Origin: Margaritifera margaritifera
Taxonomy: Eukaryota; Mollusca; Bivalvia; Unionida; Margaritiferidae
Direction of reading: 5' to 3'
Length of the DNA stretch: 64,000 bases
Assembly (NCBI GenBank): GCA_029931535.1
Contig: JAQPZY010001638.1
Span: forward strand, 6,317,501-6,381,500
Positions 46,185 to 55,799 of this stretch are shown in pieces (position 1 is the stretch's first letter; each line of letters begins with the position of its first letter). The position numbers were made by a program, and so were the translations under genes. The notes beneath the pieces are model-generated. The model had not been told where the DNA came from. It saw only the letters and a list, made by a program, of their open reading frames with translations, and ran no database searches.

Positions 46185-47491
46185 CAGACGTTGAAACGTT
46201 GCAGGCGAATTTTCATTCCAAACGGCATGACTTTATATTGATAAAGTCCATCTGGAGTTACAAATGTTGAAATTTCTTTTGCCCTTTCCGTCAGTGGAAT
46301 TTGCCAGAATCCTTTTAAAAGGTCAAACTTGGTGACATATTCCGCATTTCCAATTTTATCAATGCAATCGTCCATTCTTGGGATTGGAAATGAATCAGTT
46401 TTGGTGACACTGTTGACTTTTCTATAGTCAGTACACATACGGAATGTATTATCTGGCTTGGGAACAAGAATACATGGTGAACTCCAGTTACTTTTACTTG
46501 GTTCTATGAAATCATTCTCCAGTAAATACTGAATTTCTTTCTTCAGATAGTTCTGTTTGAGAGGATTCATCCTATAAGGATGCTGTTTCACAGGCGCAGA
46601 ATCTACAATGTCAACGTCATGATAAATTTTACTTGTTCGTGTTGGAACATCAGGAAACAAGTGCTCATAGTCATGTAATAGCTGTTTTAGTTCATTTCTT
46701 TCCTGTTGTTGTAGATGTGAAAGTTTCTGGTCTAGGTTGTTCAAGATTTCTGAATTCCGAAGATTGGTTATACCAGAGTCACTATAGTCTGATTGTATTC
46801 CATCGTTGATATCTTCACTGTGTGGGACAGGTACAACTAAATTAACTGAATAATTAGCTGAGCTATCTCTGTCAAAATATTCCTTTAACATATTTATATG
46901 ACAAAGTTGTTTCTGTTTCCGTCTCCCAGGAGTGTTAATGATATAATTTAAGTCATTTACTTTCTTTTCAACGGTATAAGGACCATAAAATTTAGCCTGA
47001 AGAGGATTCTGAGGTATGGGAAAGAGAGCCAGAACTTTGTCACCAGGTTTAAAACTCCTTTCCTGTGAATTTCTGTCATACCTTAATTTCATTTTTGACT
47101 GAGTAGTGTGAAGATTAGTTCTTGCTACTTCACAGGCCTTTGACAACTTGTATTTGAAATCAGAAACATAATCAAGAAGATTAATCTTTGAGTCTTCATT
47201 TGAAAGAAGTTTCTCTTTCAATAATTTCAATGGTCCACGGACAGTATGACCAAAAACTAGTTCAAAGGGACTAAAACCCAACGACTCTTGAACTGATTCC
47301 CTAACAGCAAACAACAACAAATGAACACCCTCATCCCAATCCTTTTCTGTATCAAAGCAATATGATCGAATCATATTCTTCAAAGTTTGATGAAATCTTT
47401 CCAAAGCACCTTGACTTTCAGGGTGATAGGCAGAAGATTTAAACTGTTGGATGCCTAATTCATGCATAACTTGTTGGAAAATTCCAGACAT
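46184..47491 (-). CDS. pol: Retrotransposon integrase C-terminal part, GPY module and RT first half
   Basis: 435 codons. Residues ~20-35 hold HPESQGALERFHQTLKN, with the third catalytic residue (Glu) of the DDE integrase. Near residue 165 is FYGPYTVEKKV, the GPY/F-type module. A linker follows, then RT from about residue 310 with FRMCTDYRKVN and TKFDLLKGFWQIPL (first catalytic Asp), ending at the frame break. RT lying C-terminal to integrase in a single frame proves the Gmr1-like order. Upstream, the same frame continues across a TAA at 47498. Confidence 0.9.
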   Translation of the reverse strand: MSGIFQQVMHELGIQQFKSSAYHPESQGALERFHQTLKNMIRSYCFDTEKDWDEGVHLLLFAVRESVQESLGFSPFELVFGHTVRGPLKLLKEKLLSNEDSKINLLDYVSDFKYKLSKACEVARTNLHTTQSKMKLRYDRNSQERSFKPGDKVLALFPIPQNPLQAKFYGPYTVEKKVNDLNYIINTPGRRKQKQLCHINMLKEYFDRDSSANYSVNLVVPVPHSEDINDGIQSDYSDSGITNLRNSEILNNLDQKLSHLQQQERNELKQLLHDYEHLFPDVPTRTSKIYHDVDIVDSAPVKQHPYRMNPLKQNYLKKEIQYLLENDFIEPSKSNWSSPCILVPKPDNTFRMCTDYRKVNSVTKTDSFPIPRMDDCIDKIGNAEYVTKFDLLKGFWQIPLTERAKEISTFVTPDGLYQYKVMPFGMKIRLQRFNV

Positions 47492-47497
47492 AAAATT

Positions 47498-47956
47498 TTA
47501 CCCTTGATCTGACTGGACAGATTTGGGAAGGCCAACAAGTGTAAAAAACTTCACCAAAGCTTTCACAATAGTTTTAGTTTTTATATTTCTCAGAGGAATT
47601 GCTTCTGGAAATCTTGTAGATGTACACATGATTGTCAACAAGTATTGGTTGCCTGACTTGGTTTTAGGTAAAGGACCAACACAGTCTACTATTATTCTAC
47701 TAAATGGTTCATCAAATGCAGGAATAGATTGCAAATGAGCCTTAGGTATTTTCTGATTGGGTTTTCCTACCATTTGACAAGTGTGACAAGATCTGCAGTA
47801 TTTAGAAACATCACTTTTGAGTTTCGGCCAATAAAAATGATTCAAGATCTTGTGATAAGTCTTACAGACTCCTAAATGACCAGCCAAAGGAGTTTCATGG
47901 GCTAAATTAAGAATTTCCTGTCGATATGACTTAGGAACAACAATTTGATAGCTCAC
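47498..47956 (-). CDS. pol: Retrotransposon integrase N-terminal part
   Basis: 152 codons. It has the zinc-binding HHCC module (HETPLAGHLG and CRSCHTC), then the first catalytic Asp in IIVDCVGPLP and the second in SVQSDQG just before the TAA at 47498-47500. The same frame continues on both sides: upstream across TGA (47960-47962) and downstream across TAA. Both stops are single-base changes away from sense codons, so this is one broken pol gene. Confidence 0.9.
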   Translation of the reverse strand: MSYQIVVPKSYRQEILNLAHETPLAGHLGVCKTYHKILNHFYWPKLKSDVSKYCRSCHTCQMVGKPNQKIPKAHLQSIPAFDEPFSRIIVDCVGPLPKTKSGNQYLLTIMCTSTRFPEAIPLRNIKTKTIVKALVKFFTLVGLPKSVQSDQG

Positions 47957-47959
47957 TGA

Positions 47960-49060
47960 TCACTCGTCACCAGCGGGTACATCAGGTGGTCTCCATTTCC
48001 TCATAAGGACCCCATTTTTCACAAAGTAACACACTGGAACTTGTGTGGCTTCAGTTTCACTAATAGCCCTCTGAAACAAACAAGATATCTCGGGATCTTG
48101 CTCCTGTTCAACGACAAGGGATTGTCGTTTGTCATCCTGAGTAGGACAAAGAGAATGAGTTGCCAAAAGAGGATCACTGTGCTCAATACCATTTGATTCA
48201 TCAATACCTGAGGAAAAAGTGACCTCATCAAAAAACTGACCAATACATGTGTCAGCTAAAGGAATAATATCCTGATCAACATCACTCTCAAGAGCTCTTT
48301 TTGCCATAGCTCTAGTAACTGCACAAGCAGGGTACAAATCAGGGATTTCAGTTTCGACAGGATCAACTTTCTGATCCAAACAAGGCTTGTCAGTTACAAG
48401 TGGATTAACCACAACCTTATCTCCAGCTAGGTCATTGCCTAGTAATAAATGAACACCCTCTATGGGTAAAGAAGTCACTGTCCCAACAGTCACAGGTCCA
48501 GAAACTAAGTCTGATGCCAAATTTACACAATGGAGAGGAACATTTACAAAGCCGCACTCTACTCCCTGAACAAGAACACTTTCACTTGAAGAAGACTCCT
48601 CAGACAAAGGCAAAGTACCTGACAATATAAGACTCTGAGAAGCTCCAGTGTCCCTTAATATTTTAATTGGGATAGGTTTGGCAGAATCACCAATAAGTGA
48701 TATAGAACCTTCTGACATGAATGGTTCATAAACCTTCAAAATAGAATCAGACTGGGGTTTGTTTGACCCAACAAATGTATTGCTTTCAATACAAGACCGT
48801 GACCTTGACCTCGTAGAAATAAGAGCATTTGGAAAAGCTCTGTCTTTTCTCTGTTGCTTATTTTTCAACTTGAAGCAATCAGAAATAACGTGCCCTTTCT
48901 TTTTACAATAAGTGCACGTAGGAAGAGATAAGGATTTCTGATCAGTCTTATCAGATGTTTGATTCCTAACAGTTGTGCTGTTGTGAAATTTGGAAGTACT
49001 CGAATGAGATTGAAATGGTTTTTTTACCAGAAAACTGCTGAGAGGACGATTTATTACCAA
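47960..49060 (-). CDS. pol: Retrotransposon nucleocapsid zinc knuckle and protease
   Basis: 366 codons. A CCHC knuckle (C49, C52, H57, C62: CTYCKKKGHVISDC) is followed by an aspartic protease with LRDTGA at residues 135-140 and LLLGNDLAG about 70 residues later. The C-terminal part leads into the integrase. The frame overlaps the upstream gag frame around 48966-49060, where an A7 run marks the shift. This could be a programmed gag-pol shift, a deletion or a homopolymer error. Confidence 0.85.
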   Translation of the reverse strand: MVINRPLSSFLVKKPFQSHSSTSKFHNSTTVRNQTSDKTDQKSLSLPTCTYCKKKGHVISDCFKLKNKQQRKDRAFPNALISTRSRSRSCIESNTFVGSNKPQSDSILKVYEPFMSEGSISLIGDSAKPIPIKILRDTGASQSLILSGTLPLSEESSSSESVLVQGVECGFVNVPLHCVNLASDLVSGPVTVGTVTSLPIEGVHLLLGNDLAGDKVVVNPLVTDKPCLDQKVDPVETEIPDLYPACAVTRAMAKRALESDVDQDIIPLADTCIGQFFDEVTFSSGIDESNGIEHSDPLLATHSLCPTQDDKRQSLVVEQEQDPEISCLFQRAISETEATQVPVCYFVKNGVLMRKWRPPDVPAGDE

Positions 49061-49484
49061 ATGAAATTTTGTGAGTCAAGGAATAATCATCAGCCATACG
49101 AGCAGCATTTTCCAAAGTTTCCACATTCTGCTCGTCAAGATCGGTTTTAACATCACTATGGATGCACCTCTTGAACTCTTCAATTAATACGAGCTGTCTG
49201 AGGTTATCATAAGCTTGATCAACTTTCTTGGCTGAGCACCACCTATCAAATAGTTGTTCTTTATCCCTTGCAAATTCGACATGAGTTTGTCCAGTTTCTT
49301 TTCTAAAATTCCTAAACCTTTGTCGATATGCCTCTGGTACCAACTCATAAGCTTTCAAGATGTACTCCTTAACCACATCATAATCAGTGCTTTGTTGTAC
49401 TGACAGTGAAGTGTAGACTTCACGAGCTTTGCCAATAAGTACACTTTGTAATAACAAAGTCCAATGCTCTCTGGGCCATTTCAA
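48966..49484 (-). CDS. gag: Retrotransposon gag capsid, SCAN-like C-terminal domain
   Basis: 172 codons of capsid. It has EHWTLLLQSVLIGKAREVY, then EAYRQRFRNFRKETGQTHVE and RQLVLIEEFKRCI, a pattern like vertebrate SCAN domains. Emerson and Thomas derived the SCAN domain from the capsid of Gmr1-like gypsy elements, so this family link is expected. It is continuous in sense with 49523-50176 except for a frame break at an A-run near 49527. Confidence 0.8.
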   Translation of the reverse strand: MKWPREHWTLLLQSVLIGKAREVYTSLSVQQSTDYDVVKEYILKAYELVPEAYRQRFRNFRKETGQTHVEFARDKEQLFDRWCSAKKVDQAYDNLRQLVLIEEFKRCIHSDVKTDLDEQNVETLENAARMADDYSLTHKISFGNKSSSQQFSGKKTISISFEYFQISQQHNC

Positions 49485-49522
49485 GTTTTCAGCTATTTTC
49501 TCGAAATGAAGAAAGTATTTAT

Positions 49523-50176
49523 CTACTTCTTTTCCTGAAAAGGGGGTACTAACCTAATATATCTAGTAACATCAAAACCTGGACTTGTGTTTAAAGGAGT
49601 GGAGTGTGCTCTGTTTGCCAGTTCTAATTCTCTTAACTTAAATTGCATTTCCCTTTCTTCTCTTTGCATTTGTATCTGCCTCTCTTCTTTCTCTCTCTCC
49701 ATCTGTATCCGCATTTGTCTCTCTTCTTTCTCTCTCTCCAACTGCCTCTCTTCTTTTTCTCTCTCCATCTGCCTATCTTCTTTCTGCATTTGGATCTGCC
49801 TCTCTTCTTTCTGCATTTGGATCTGCCTCTCTTCTTTCTCTCTCTCCATCTGTATCTGCCTCTCTTCTTTCTCTCTCTCTCTCTGAATCTGAAGCTTTGC
49901 CAATTCTAAATCCATCTGGTTCTTTAACTCTAATTCCCTTAATTTCCTGTCAGAACCAGATACAGGCTTTCTCTTCAAACTTAAAACACTATTTTCAAAA
50001 ATTCCCTTTCCTACTAAATACTGAATCAAAATAATCTTTATCTCCTGTTTTGTCAATGATACTTTTGCCTCAGATAGACTGTATTTTCTGGCAAGCTCGA
50101 GCAACTCATCCTTTCTCATGCACTCTAACCCCTCCTGGGTAGGTTTTGAAATGAAATTCTGAACATTAGATGCCAT
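49523..50176 (-). CDS. gag: Retrotransposon gag N-terminal part with coiled coil
   Basis: 217 codons from ATG at 50174-50176. Residues 10-60 look like a SAP-type helix-loop (MRKDELLELARKYSL). About residues 85-190 form a highly charged coiled coil made of RQIQM/EREKEE repeats, encoded by a purine-rich imperfect tandem (49670-49890). The repeat-bearing section may vary in length between copies. It ends at TAG next to a short A-run where the capsid frame takes over. Confidence 0.8.
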   Translation of the reverse strand: MASNVQNFISKPTQEGLECMRKDELLELARKYSLSEAKVSLTKQEIKIILIQYLVGKGIFENSVLSLKRKPVSGSDRKLRELELKNQMDLELAKLQIQREREKEERQIQMEREKEERQIQMQKEERQIQMQKEDRQMEREKEERQLEREKEERQMRIQMEREKEERQIQMQREEREMQFKLRELELANRAHSTPLNTSPGFDVTRYIRLVPPFQEKK

Positions 50177-50319
50177 AGTAAATGCTTGTTGGTTTCACAC
50201 AAAAAAAATTTCTCTATTAAAAATCTTTTCCAAAGACAAAAAAAAATTCTCCGAGACAAAATCAATATGAATTTCAAAGATAAATTTAATATCTCTAATA
50301 TGCTTTAATGAAATTCAGA

Positions 50320-50340
50320 TCCCGGAACGACGAGCCCCCA
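50320..50340 (-). other. Primer binding site, tRNA-Pro-like
   Basis: Five bases inside the 5' LTR the minus strand reads TGGGGGCTCGTC, GTT, CCGGGA. The first 12 and the last bases match the complement of a tRNA-Pro 3' end, with three extra bases between. Confidence 0.7.
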
Positions 50341-50345
50341 ATTTC

Positions 50346-51095
50346 TGTTACGACTCTATGGTCTAAGAAAAATGTAACAGAAAGAAAGTGAAACCAACAA
50401 ATCAAGTAAAAATCAACAAGCAATTTATTACTAGATAATTAAAATGAAAAATCAAAAAGTCACTTACAGTAATGTGTTTTGAAAATCCTAATAATCCAAT
50501 AAGAATGATTGTTCTAATCACAAGTCCTAAATATAGAATGTTCCGAATTCACGGCTGTGTCCTTGAATGTTATTATGTGCCAATGGTCTCCAAAGTCCTG
50601 ATGTACTAGTAATCTTGATGTGCTGATGTCAAAATGAAGTATTCCAAAATCCCTGAATAAGTTCACATAAATTCCAAAATCATCAATTAAAAATCCAAAA
50701 TCCAAAAGTTTATGAGCACTGTTATAATCCAATGAATATTTAAAATAATTCCTCTCTAGAATTTGGAATGAATTTTCACAACTGTAATAGCTCTTTACAA
50801 GACTAATGGTAATGTCAAAACTGAAAAAATGTCCACCAAACATGGTATATATAAAGATTGGTCACATGACAGAATGTTCTAGAATATGAGTCATCTTAAT
50901 GGAATTCTAACTGTAAACAAAATTCAACCTTGACCTTCAAATTGAGAAAACATATTGATCAAAACAACCTAATTCAAGGACACTAGTTAAACATGTTTTT
51001 CCTGATAACATTAGGATTTAAGCAAATATTAAAGTGAAGAAACATTTATAATTTCCTAAAATATTTATAATATTATATAAACATCATACATAACA
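50346..51095 (-). repeat. 5' LTR
   Basis: It is the same length as the 3' LTR. The four substitutions and two 1-base indels seen by eye include one in an A-run. Confidence 0.93.
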
Positions 51096-51524
51096 AGTGG
51101 GTATCGTATAAGATATTTTAATCAATTTTTTAAGTAGTTTCCTAAAAGCTTTAGTGACTGATCCACTTATGTAAGTAATCTCATTTCTGCCAGCATAAGT
51201 GTTTATAGCCAATAAGGAAATTATGTATCAAATTTGCAAGTGATAAAGGGTGTTTATAAACTATGCGTAAAGCTTTCACAACCTCCATTTAAATTAAACG
51301 TCTACACTGGTAGCTATAAATTAGAAACTCTTATATGATCGTACGTAGTTACTGTCATTCAGTCACGTGTAAAAGATGGGGTGATGGAATAATGGCTGGT
51401 AGAATGGACAGATGTATGGAAGAATTATGTTGGTTGATCAGTTGCTTGATCTATTGACAGACTTACCTATTGATCGATCAAATGAGCATATAAGCAAGTA
51501 ACTGACTCATTCATTCCTTCATAA

Positions 51525-51640
51525 ATCCGTGCATTCACTCACTCACTCACCCATTCATTCATTGATTCGTACATTCATCAGTCCATTCATTCATTCATTC
51601 ATTCATTCATTCATTCATTCATTCATTTCATTTCATTTAA
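51525..51640. repeat. (ATTC)n tetranucleotide repeat
   Basis: An imperfect CATT/ACTC tract resolves into about 11 perfect ATTC units at 51585-51630. Confidence 0.9.
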
Positions 51641-51732
51641 TTGAGTTACCTGGATATGGAGATTGAATTTAATTTAGGGGCATTTCGAGAAAGACACTTT
51701 GTTACGGTTCTTTGTTTTCACTCATTCGTTAG

Positions 51733-51938
51733 GGTGGCCCCGTGTGGCCGAGTGATTAAGGCGCTCGCCTTTACAGATCACTGACATTTCACCTCTGTCC
51801 GCGTGGGTTCGAGTCTCGGGGCTCGGCCAAAGTGGGTATGTGAGAAAGCTTGCCAATAGCTTCCGGTGGGTCGGTGGTTCTTACCGGGGTTTTTCCGGGT
51901 TCTTCCTCCTGGAGTTAAACCCACAACAACAACAACAA
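51733..51938 (+). mobile_element. tRNA-Ser/Leu-like SINE with (AAC)n tail
   Basis: The head TGGCCGAGTGATTAAGGCG (A box) and GGGTTCGAGTCTC (B box) has a long variable arm, as in class II tRNAs. The 3' part CGGGGTTTTTCCGGGTTCTT with CCTCCTGGAGTTAAACCCAC precedes (AAC)5. A 14-bp target duplication CACTCATTC(G/A)TTAG flanks it (51719-51732 and 51939-51952). The same 3' domain occurs at 63904-64000. Confidence 0.88.
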
Positions 51939-51954
51939 CACTCATTCATTAGAA

Positions 51955-54190
51955 CTAATTAAGTAATGGCAACCTCATGATCATTTCTTACTAGTCTGTC
52001 CATATGTACGGGAGCTAGCCCGTTAATCGGAAACAATGGCTCGTGAACGTTAGTTAATGCGTAAAACAGGTCTGTGAACTAACCGGTTAAGTGATCGTGA
52101 ATGCCATTTACGGTTGAAAAGAGAAATTTAGCGCATTCGTTCACCTCTTGCTTTTTTGCATAAAGTTTTTCACCGTCCCTCAACAAATTCAATTCGTTCT
52201 TTGTTGTTGTTGGGGGTTTTTTTAATACGGAGAATTGAAGGTTTACCATTTTTATAGTTGACCTAAAAGATTAACATCATCATTGTCTTATATACGTCCA
52301 GGTGCAAATTTCTTATTATTGAATATGTAAAGAGACTACAATTGCGCTTTCAAGTTCATGCATTTTGGTTAGAAAAGGGGACACCCCACAGCAAACAGCC
52401 TGCAAACGATACGTCGAGCAAATCTATCGGTTTCCGGCGATATTACAAATTATGTGTATAATGTAAATAGTTATGTGTTTTTAATTATTAATTAAGATCA
52501 TATATGCAAAGAAATTATAGAACAATAAACCTAATATTTAAGAAATCGAACAATACGTGTACTAGATTCAGAACCAATCATGTTATGGTAATATTTCACC
52601 GTGAATGCACATTTATCTTTCGGTGTCTCAAGCAAATTTAGTCAGATTATTCTATATCGATATAATTGCTCTTCAAATGCATAATTAGGGATTCCATATG
52701 TAGTAAAACGTTTGATTTTTTTTCCACATAATTGAACGTTATCCATTTTCATAGTTGACCTAAAAGATTGCTATCGTCAGTGTACGCTTTTTTCATGAAA
52801 GTAAGTAGAAACGAACAGTCATCTGTCGCTAATAGACTCAGTGTCAAATCAGTTTCTTAGTCTTTCAATAGGTGTCAATATTAATGTTGCAAGAGAATAT
52901 CATATGTATATGGTAAAATCTTTTTAGAATGTGTACAAGAAACAGTGTCCCTATTCCGTTCTTTCTGCTTTTATATGACCTGCATGGTCCTAACCTGCGA
53001 CAACTTCTGCGTAAACTTCGGAGATCAGACGTACCCAAAAGCAAAAGTTTAGTGTTGCCGGTATTTCATACCACAATTGTGAAGTCTTTAAGAGAGACCT
53101 AAATTGAAGGACGTTGTCAAACAACAAAAATTCAATACAGTATGATGAAAATTAAATTTCCTCAAGCGATTAAATCACTGAATATGAGGAAGGATCCCGC
53201 TGAAACTATTTTAGGTTTTCTTTCCGTACTTCCGGTAGCATTTTCTCAAGCTTCGGCGGGGCATAGTTTTCGTCATCAACGGTTTAATGTAAGTTAATTA
53301 TGAAATATGCCTCAATGATTCCATTTTGTTTTCAACCTAAACAGAAAAAGTCGTAAAATTCAAGGGTCAATAGAGCTGTTGGAAGTTGCAAAAAAAGTAT
53401 TACTGCAGTATGGATACGAGTATTCCCACTTAAATCCTTTCACTTTCGATTTTGAGTTCGGTGTGCTTTATTGCTGTTTCCTTCAAAATTAAGGGATTTT
53501 CCTTGAAAAAGAGGATTTCTTTTTCAGAAGTATTTCCCCTTGAGTATTTCTTTCTCGCAATTTTTTCTATCTTCCAGCCACCATTCTTATGGTAATCGTT
53601 GTCTCTGTTGACAAAAATACATGTCATTTACTGGTTTCTATTCATTACAAAATCGTTTACGAACATAGCTCAAGAGTATTATTTCTCTTCAATTAATAAT
53701 TCATGAAGATAAAAGGCTTTAAAATATGTATTAAATCGTTTATTCCATTCGTAGAATTCATAAAAATACACATTTGTATCAAATGCAAGAATCTTCTTAG
53801 AATATTTAGCTTTGTATCACAAATTCCATATGATATTTACCTAATGTTGGAAAATTTTCTCACAGAACCATATTTTTACAGAGATGTAGGCGCTTTTTTG
53901 TAATCAAATTGTAAACAGATCCATAAGAATATAATGCAGCTATTGATACCTGTAATTTTCATTTGTGACTTCAAATCTATTGCACCGTTTCAAAGATATG
54001 GCCGATTAATTTTAAATATTCGCGTCTATAGTCCGGACTACGAAAGACACCATGATGGATATATTTGTGACGTCACTAAGTGAAATCCTGTCTATCGCCG
54101 ATACATTTGTCTACCGATTCGCTGTTGAAATAATGTTTTGAACTGTTGGAACAAAATCATACAGAACAACGATATTAAACTATCTAGTAA
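51955..54190. other. Intergenic AT-rich DNA, no gene seen
   Basis: I find no supported exon. Two related segments (TAGTTGACCTAAAAGATT at about 52256 and 52755) suggest an unnamed repeat pair ~500 bp apart. Confidence 0.45.
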
Positions 54191-54229
54191 ATAATGAACA
54201 TTGATTCAGATTATGGAGTTACACGAGGG

Positions 54230-55795
54230 AACAGTTTATAAGGTTGTCCATTGTGTGCAGCCTATTTCGGATTTGGCATTCAGGGAACAGTCGTCAGCAA
54301 ATACGAGATCACGAACAGTCACTTCCTGTAACTTTGTCTTTGCCCGTAGTCTCCTTGGATTGAAGAACTTGCCGTCAGTCCGGTATCTGATCTCGATGCC
54401 AGTGTCATAGTCACAACAAGCATCAGCGAGCATGGCAGAGAACATCAGTGAGCATGGCAGAGAACATCAGTGAGCATGGCAGAGAAAAGGCCTTTGTTAG
54501 GTCAACGAACGTTGTGTAGAGGTTGGAGTTCTGTTTCTGGCATTTCTCTTGGACTAGACGAACTACAAACACCATATCTGTGGTCCCTCGTCGTTTCCTG
54601 AAGCCACACTGACTCTTAAGCAGGAGTCATTGATCGATGTGATGCACAAAGCGGTTCAGCAGAATTCTGACGAGAATTTTGCTGGTTATTAACAGCAAGG
54701 GGATGCCCCAGTGGTTGTCGCATGATTCTCTGTTGCCATTCCGCTTGTACAAGTGAACGATGGATCCCTCCTTGTACTCCTAGGGTATAGTTCCTTGAGA
54801 ATACACTAACTGAAAGAGTTCAGTCAGTTTCTGTGCCATGTGCGAGACTCCGTCTTTGTAGACTTCTGCTGGTATAGCATCCGCACAAGGTGCAGTGCCA
54901 TTTGACAGCAGGTCAGTTGCTTTCTCAGTTTCAGTCTGCGCTGGAATATCAGCAAGAGATATATTGATTTGCACTCGGGGCAGTGGATCAATTGCCTCCT
55001 CACTGATAGATGATTGATGATTGAGGATGTCATGGTCATGGTGGGTTGCATGTCATTTTCCAGACAGTTTGGGTCTCATTTGCATTAGTCTGTCTTTCAC
55101 GCCGTTTGGGAGATTTGTGAGCCTTCTAACTAGTTATGATTTGACGGCAAGCCCAAATCAGCTTCACGTCGCTCTTCTTTACTTCAGCCTCTCCAGAAGA
55201 AGGTGCAGCCGGCTCCTACTTCTGTGAGTTATCCTTCCTCAGTTAGGCGAGTTTCACTCAGGGCTGCTATCTGGATGTTGAATATGGTCAGTTCTCTACC
55301 AACTAGGGCTGTTCTTCTCTCTGGTATATCTACTGATGTACTGTCCATTAGCGTGCGCACATTCCAGGCACCGATGGTAAGTGAAGTCACCTTTATGTTC
55401 TTGGTAGATTTTCGACCGCTAAGGTGGGATTCCCGTCAACCGTGGTATGCTAACCAGGGTTAATGTGAAGCAGGTCACCATCTCTAGCCCTTTCCTTGTG
55501 CTACGGAGGTGAGCAGTGCTATCCTAAACAAGGCTGCTCAGTCTCCCAAGGGGCTGCCTAGTTCCACAACTGTTTCGGTTAATTGAGAAGCGACCCTGTG
55601 CCCTGAGTTGCTGTGTGCAGGTATGCAGGTACAGCTCACAGTATATCCACACCTGCTGCTTTTCCGCTCGCCCATCGCCACAGGACTTGAACGTATCTGG
55701 GGGGGGGGGGGGAGGGTGATAATGCCATGACTTGCGCGTGAGTTGGATTTAAATGAGGGAAAGTTGTGCAGAGTCACCCTCATTCTCTCCTCCAG
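54230..55795 (-). pseudogene. LINE relic: EEP endonuclease and reverse transcriptase fragments
   Basis: On the minus strand 55378 downward encodes GAWNVRTLMD and LVGRELTIFNIQIAALSETR, the start of an AP-type endonuclease. It is soon broken by TAA and TGA codons. RT pieces follow from about 55000 (LLSNGTAPCADAIPAEVYK) to 54236, including QCGFRKRRGT-type, TTFVDLTKAF and the catalytic LVFADDC segment. The sequence between the endonuclease start and RT, and between the TKAF and SAML segments, is missing. A 22-bp triplication lies at about 54425-54486. Positions 55480-55795 are probably its 5' untranslated region. An old, inactive copy. Confidence 0.82.
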
Positions 55796-55799
55796 GCCT

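Larger units (their letters stand above)
44454..51095 (-). mobile_element. Gmr1-like Ty3/gypsy LTR retrotransposon, 6.64 kb
   Basis: Two 750-bp LTRs (44454-45203 and 50346-51095) differ at about six positions by eye and are flanked by AGTG (44450-44453 and 51096-51099). On the minus strand the internal order is primer site, gag, protease, integrase, reverse transcriptase, RNase H, polypurine tract. Integrase before RT is a copia-like order. Among Ty3/gypsy elements it defines the Gmr1-like group described from deuterostomes by Goodwin and Poulter. Coding is interrupted by in-frame stops at 47960 and 47498 and by frame breaks near 49527, 49020 and 46197, all three at A-runs. High LTR identity indicates a recent insertion. 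Confidence 0.92.

Noticed and set aside
49587..49909. Plus-strand Leu/Ser/Phe-rich frames of 88-99 codons
   Set aside because: Antisense shadow of the gag coiled-coil repeat.
51733..51820. Functional tRNA-Ser/Leu gene
   Set aside because: Long insertions in the variable region, no acceptor stem, and a SINE tail with target duplications.
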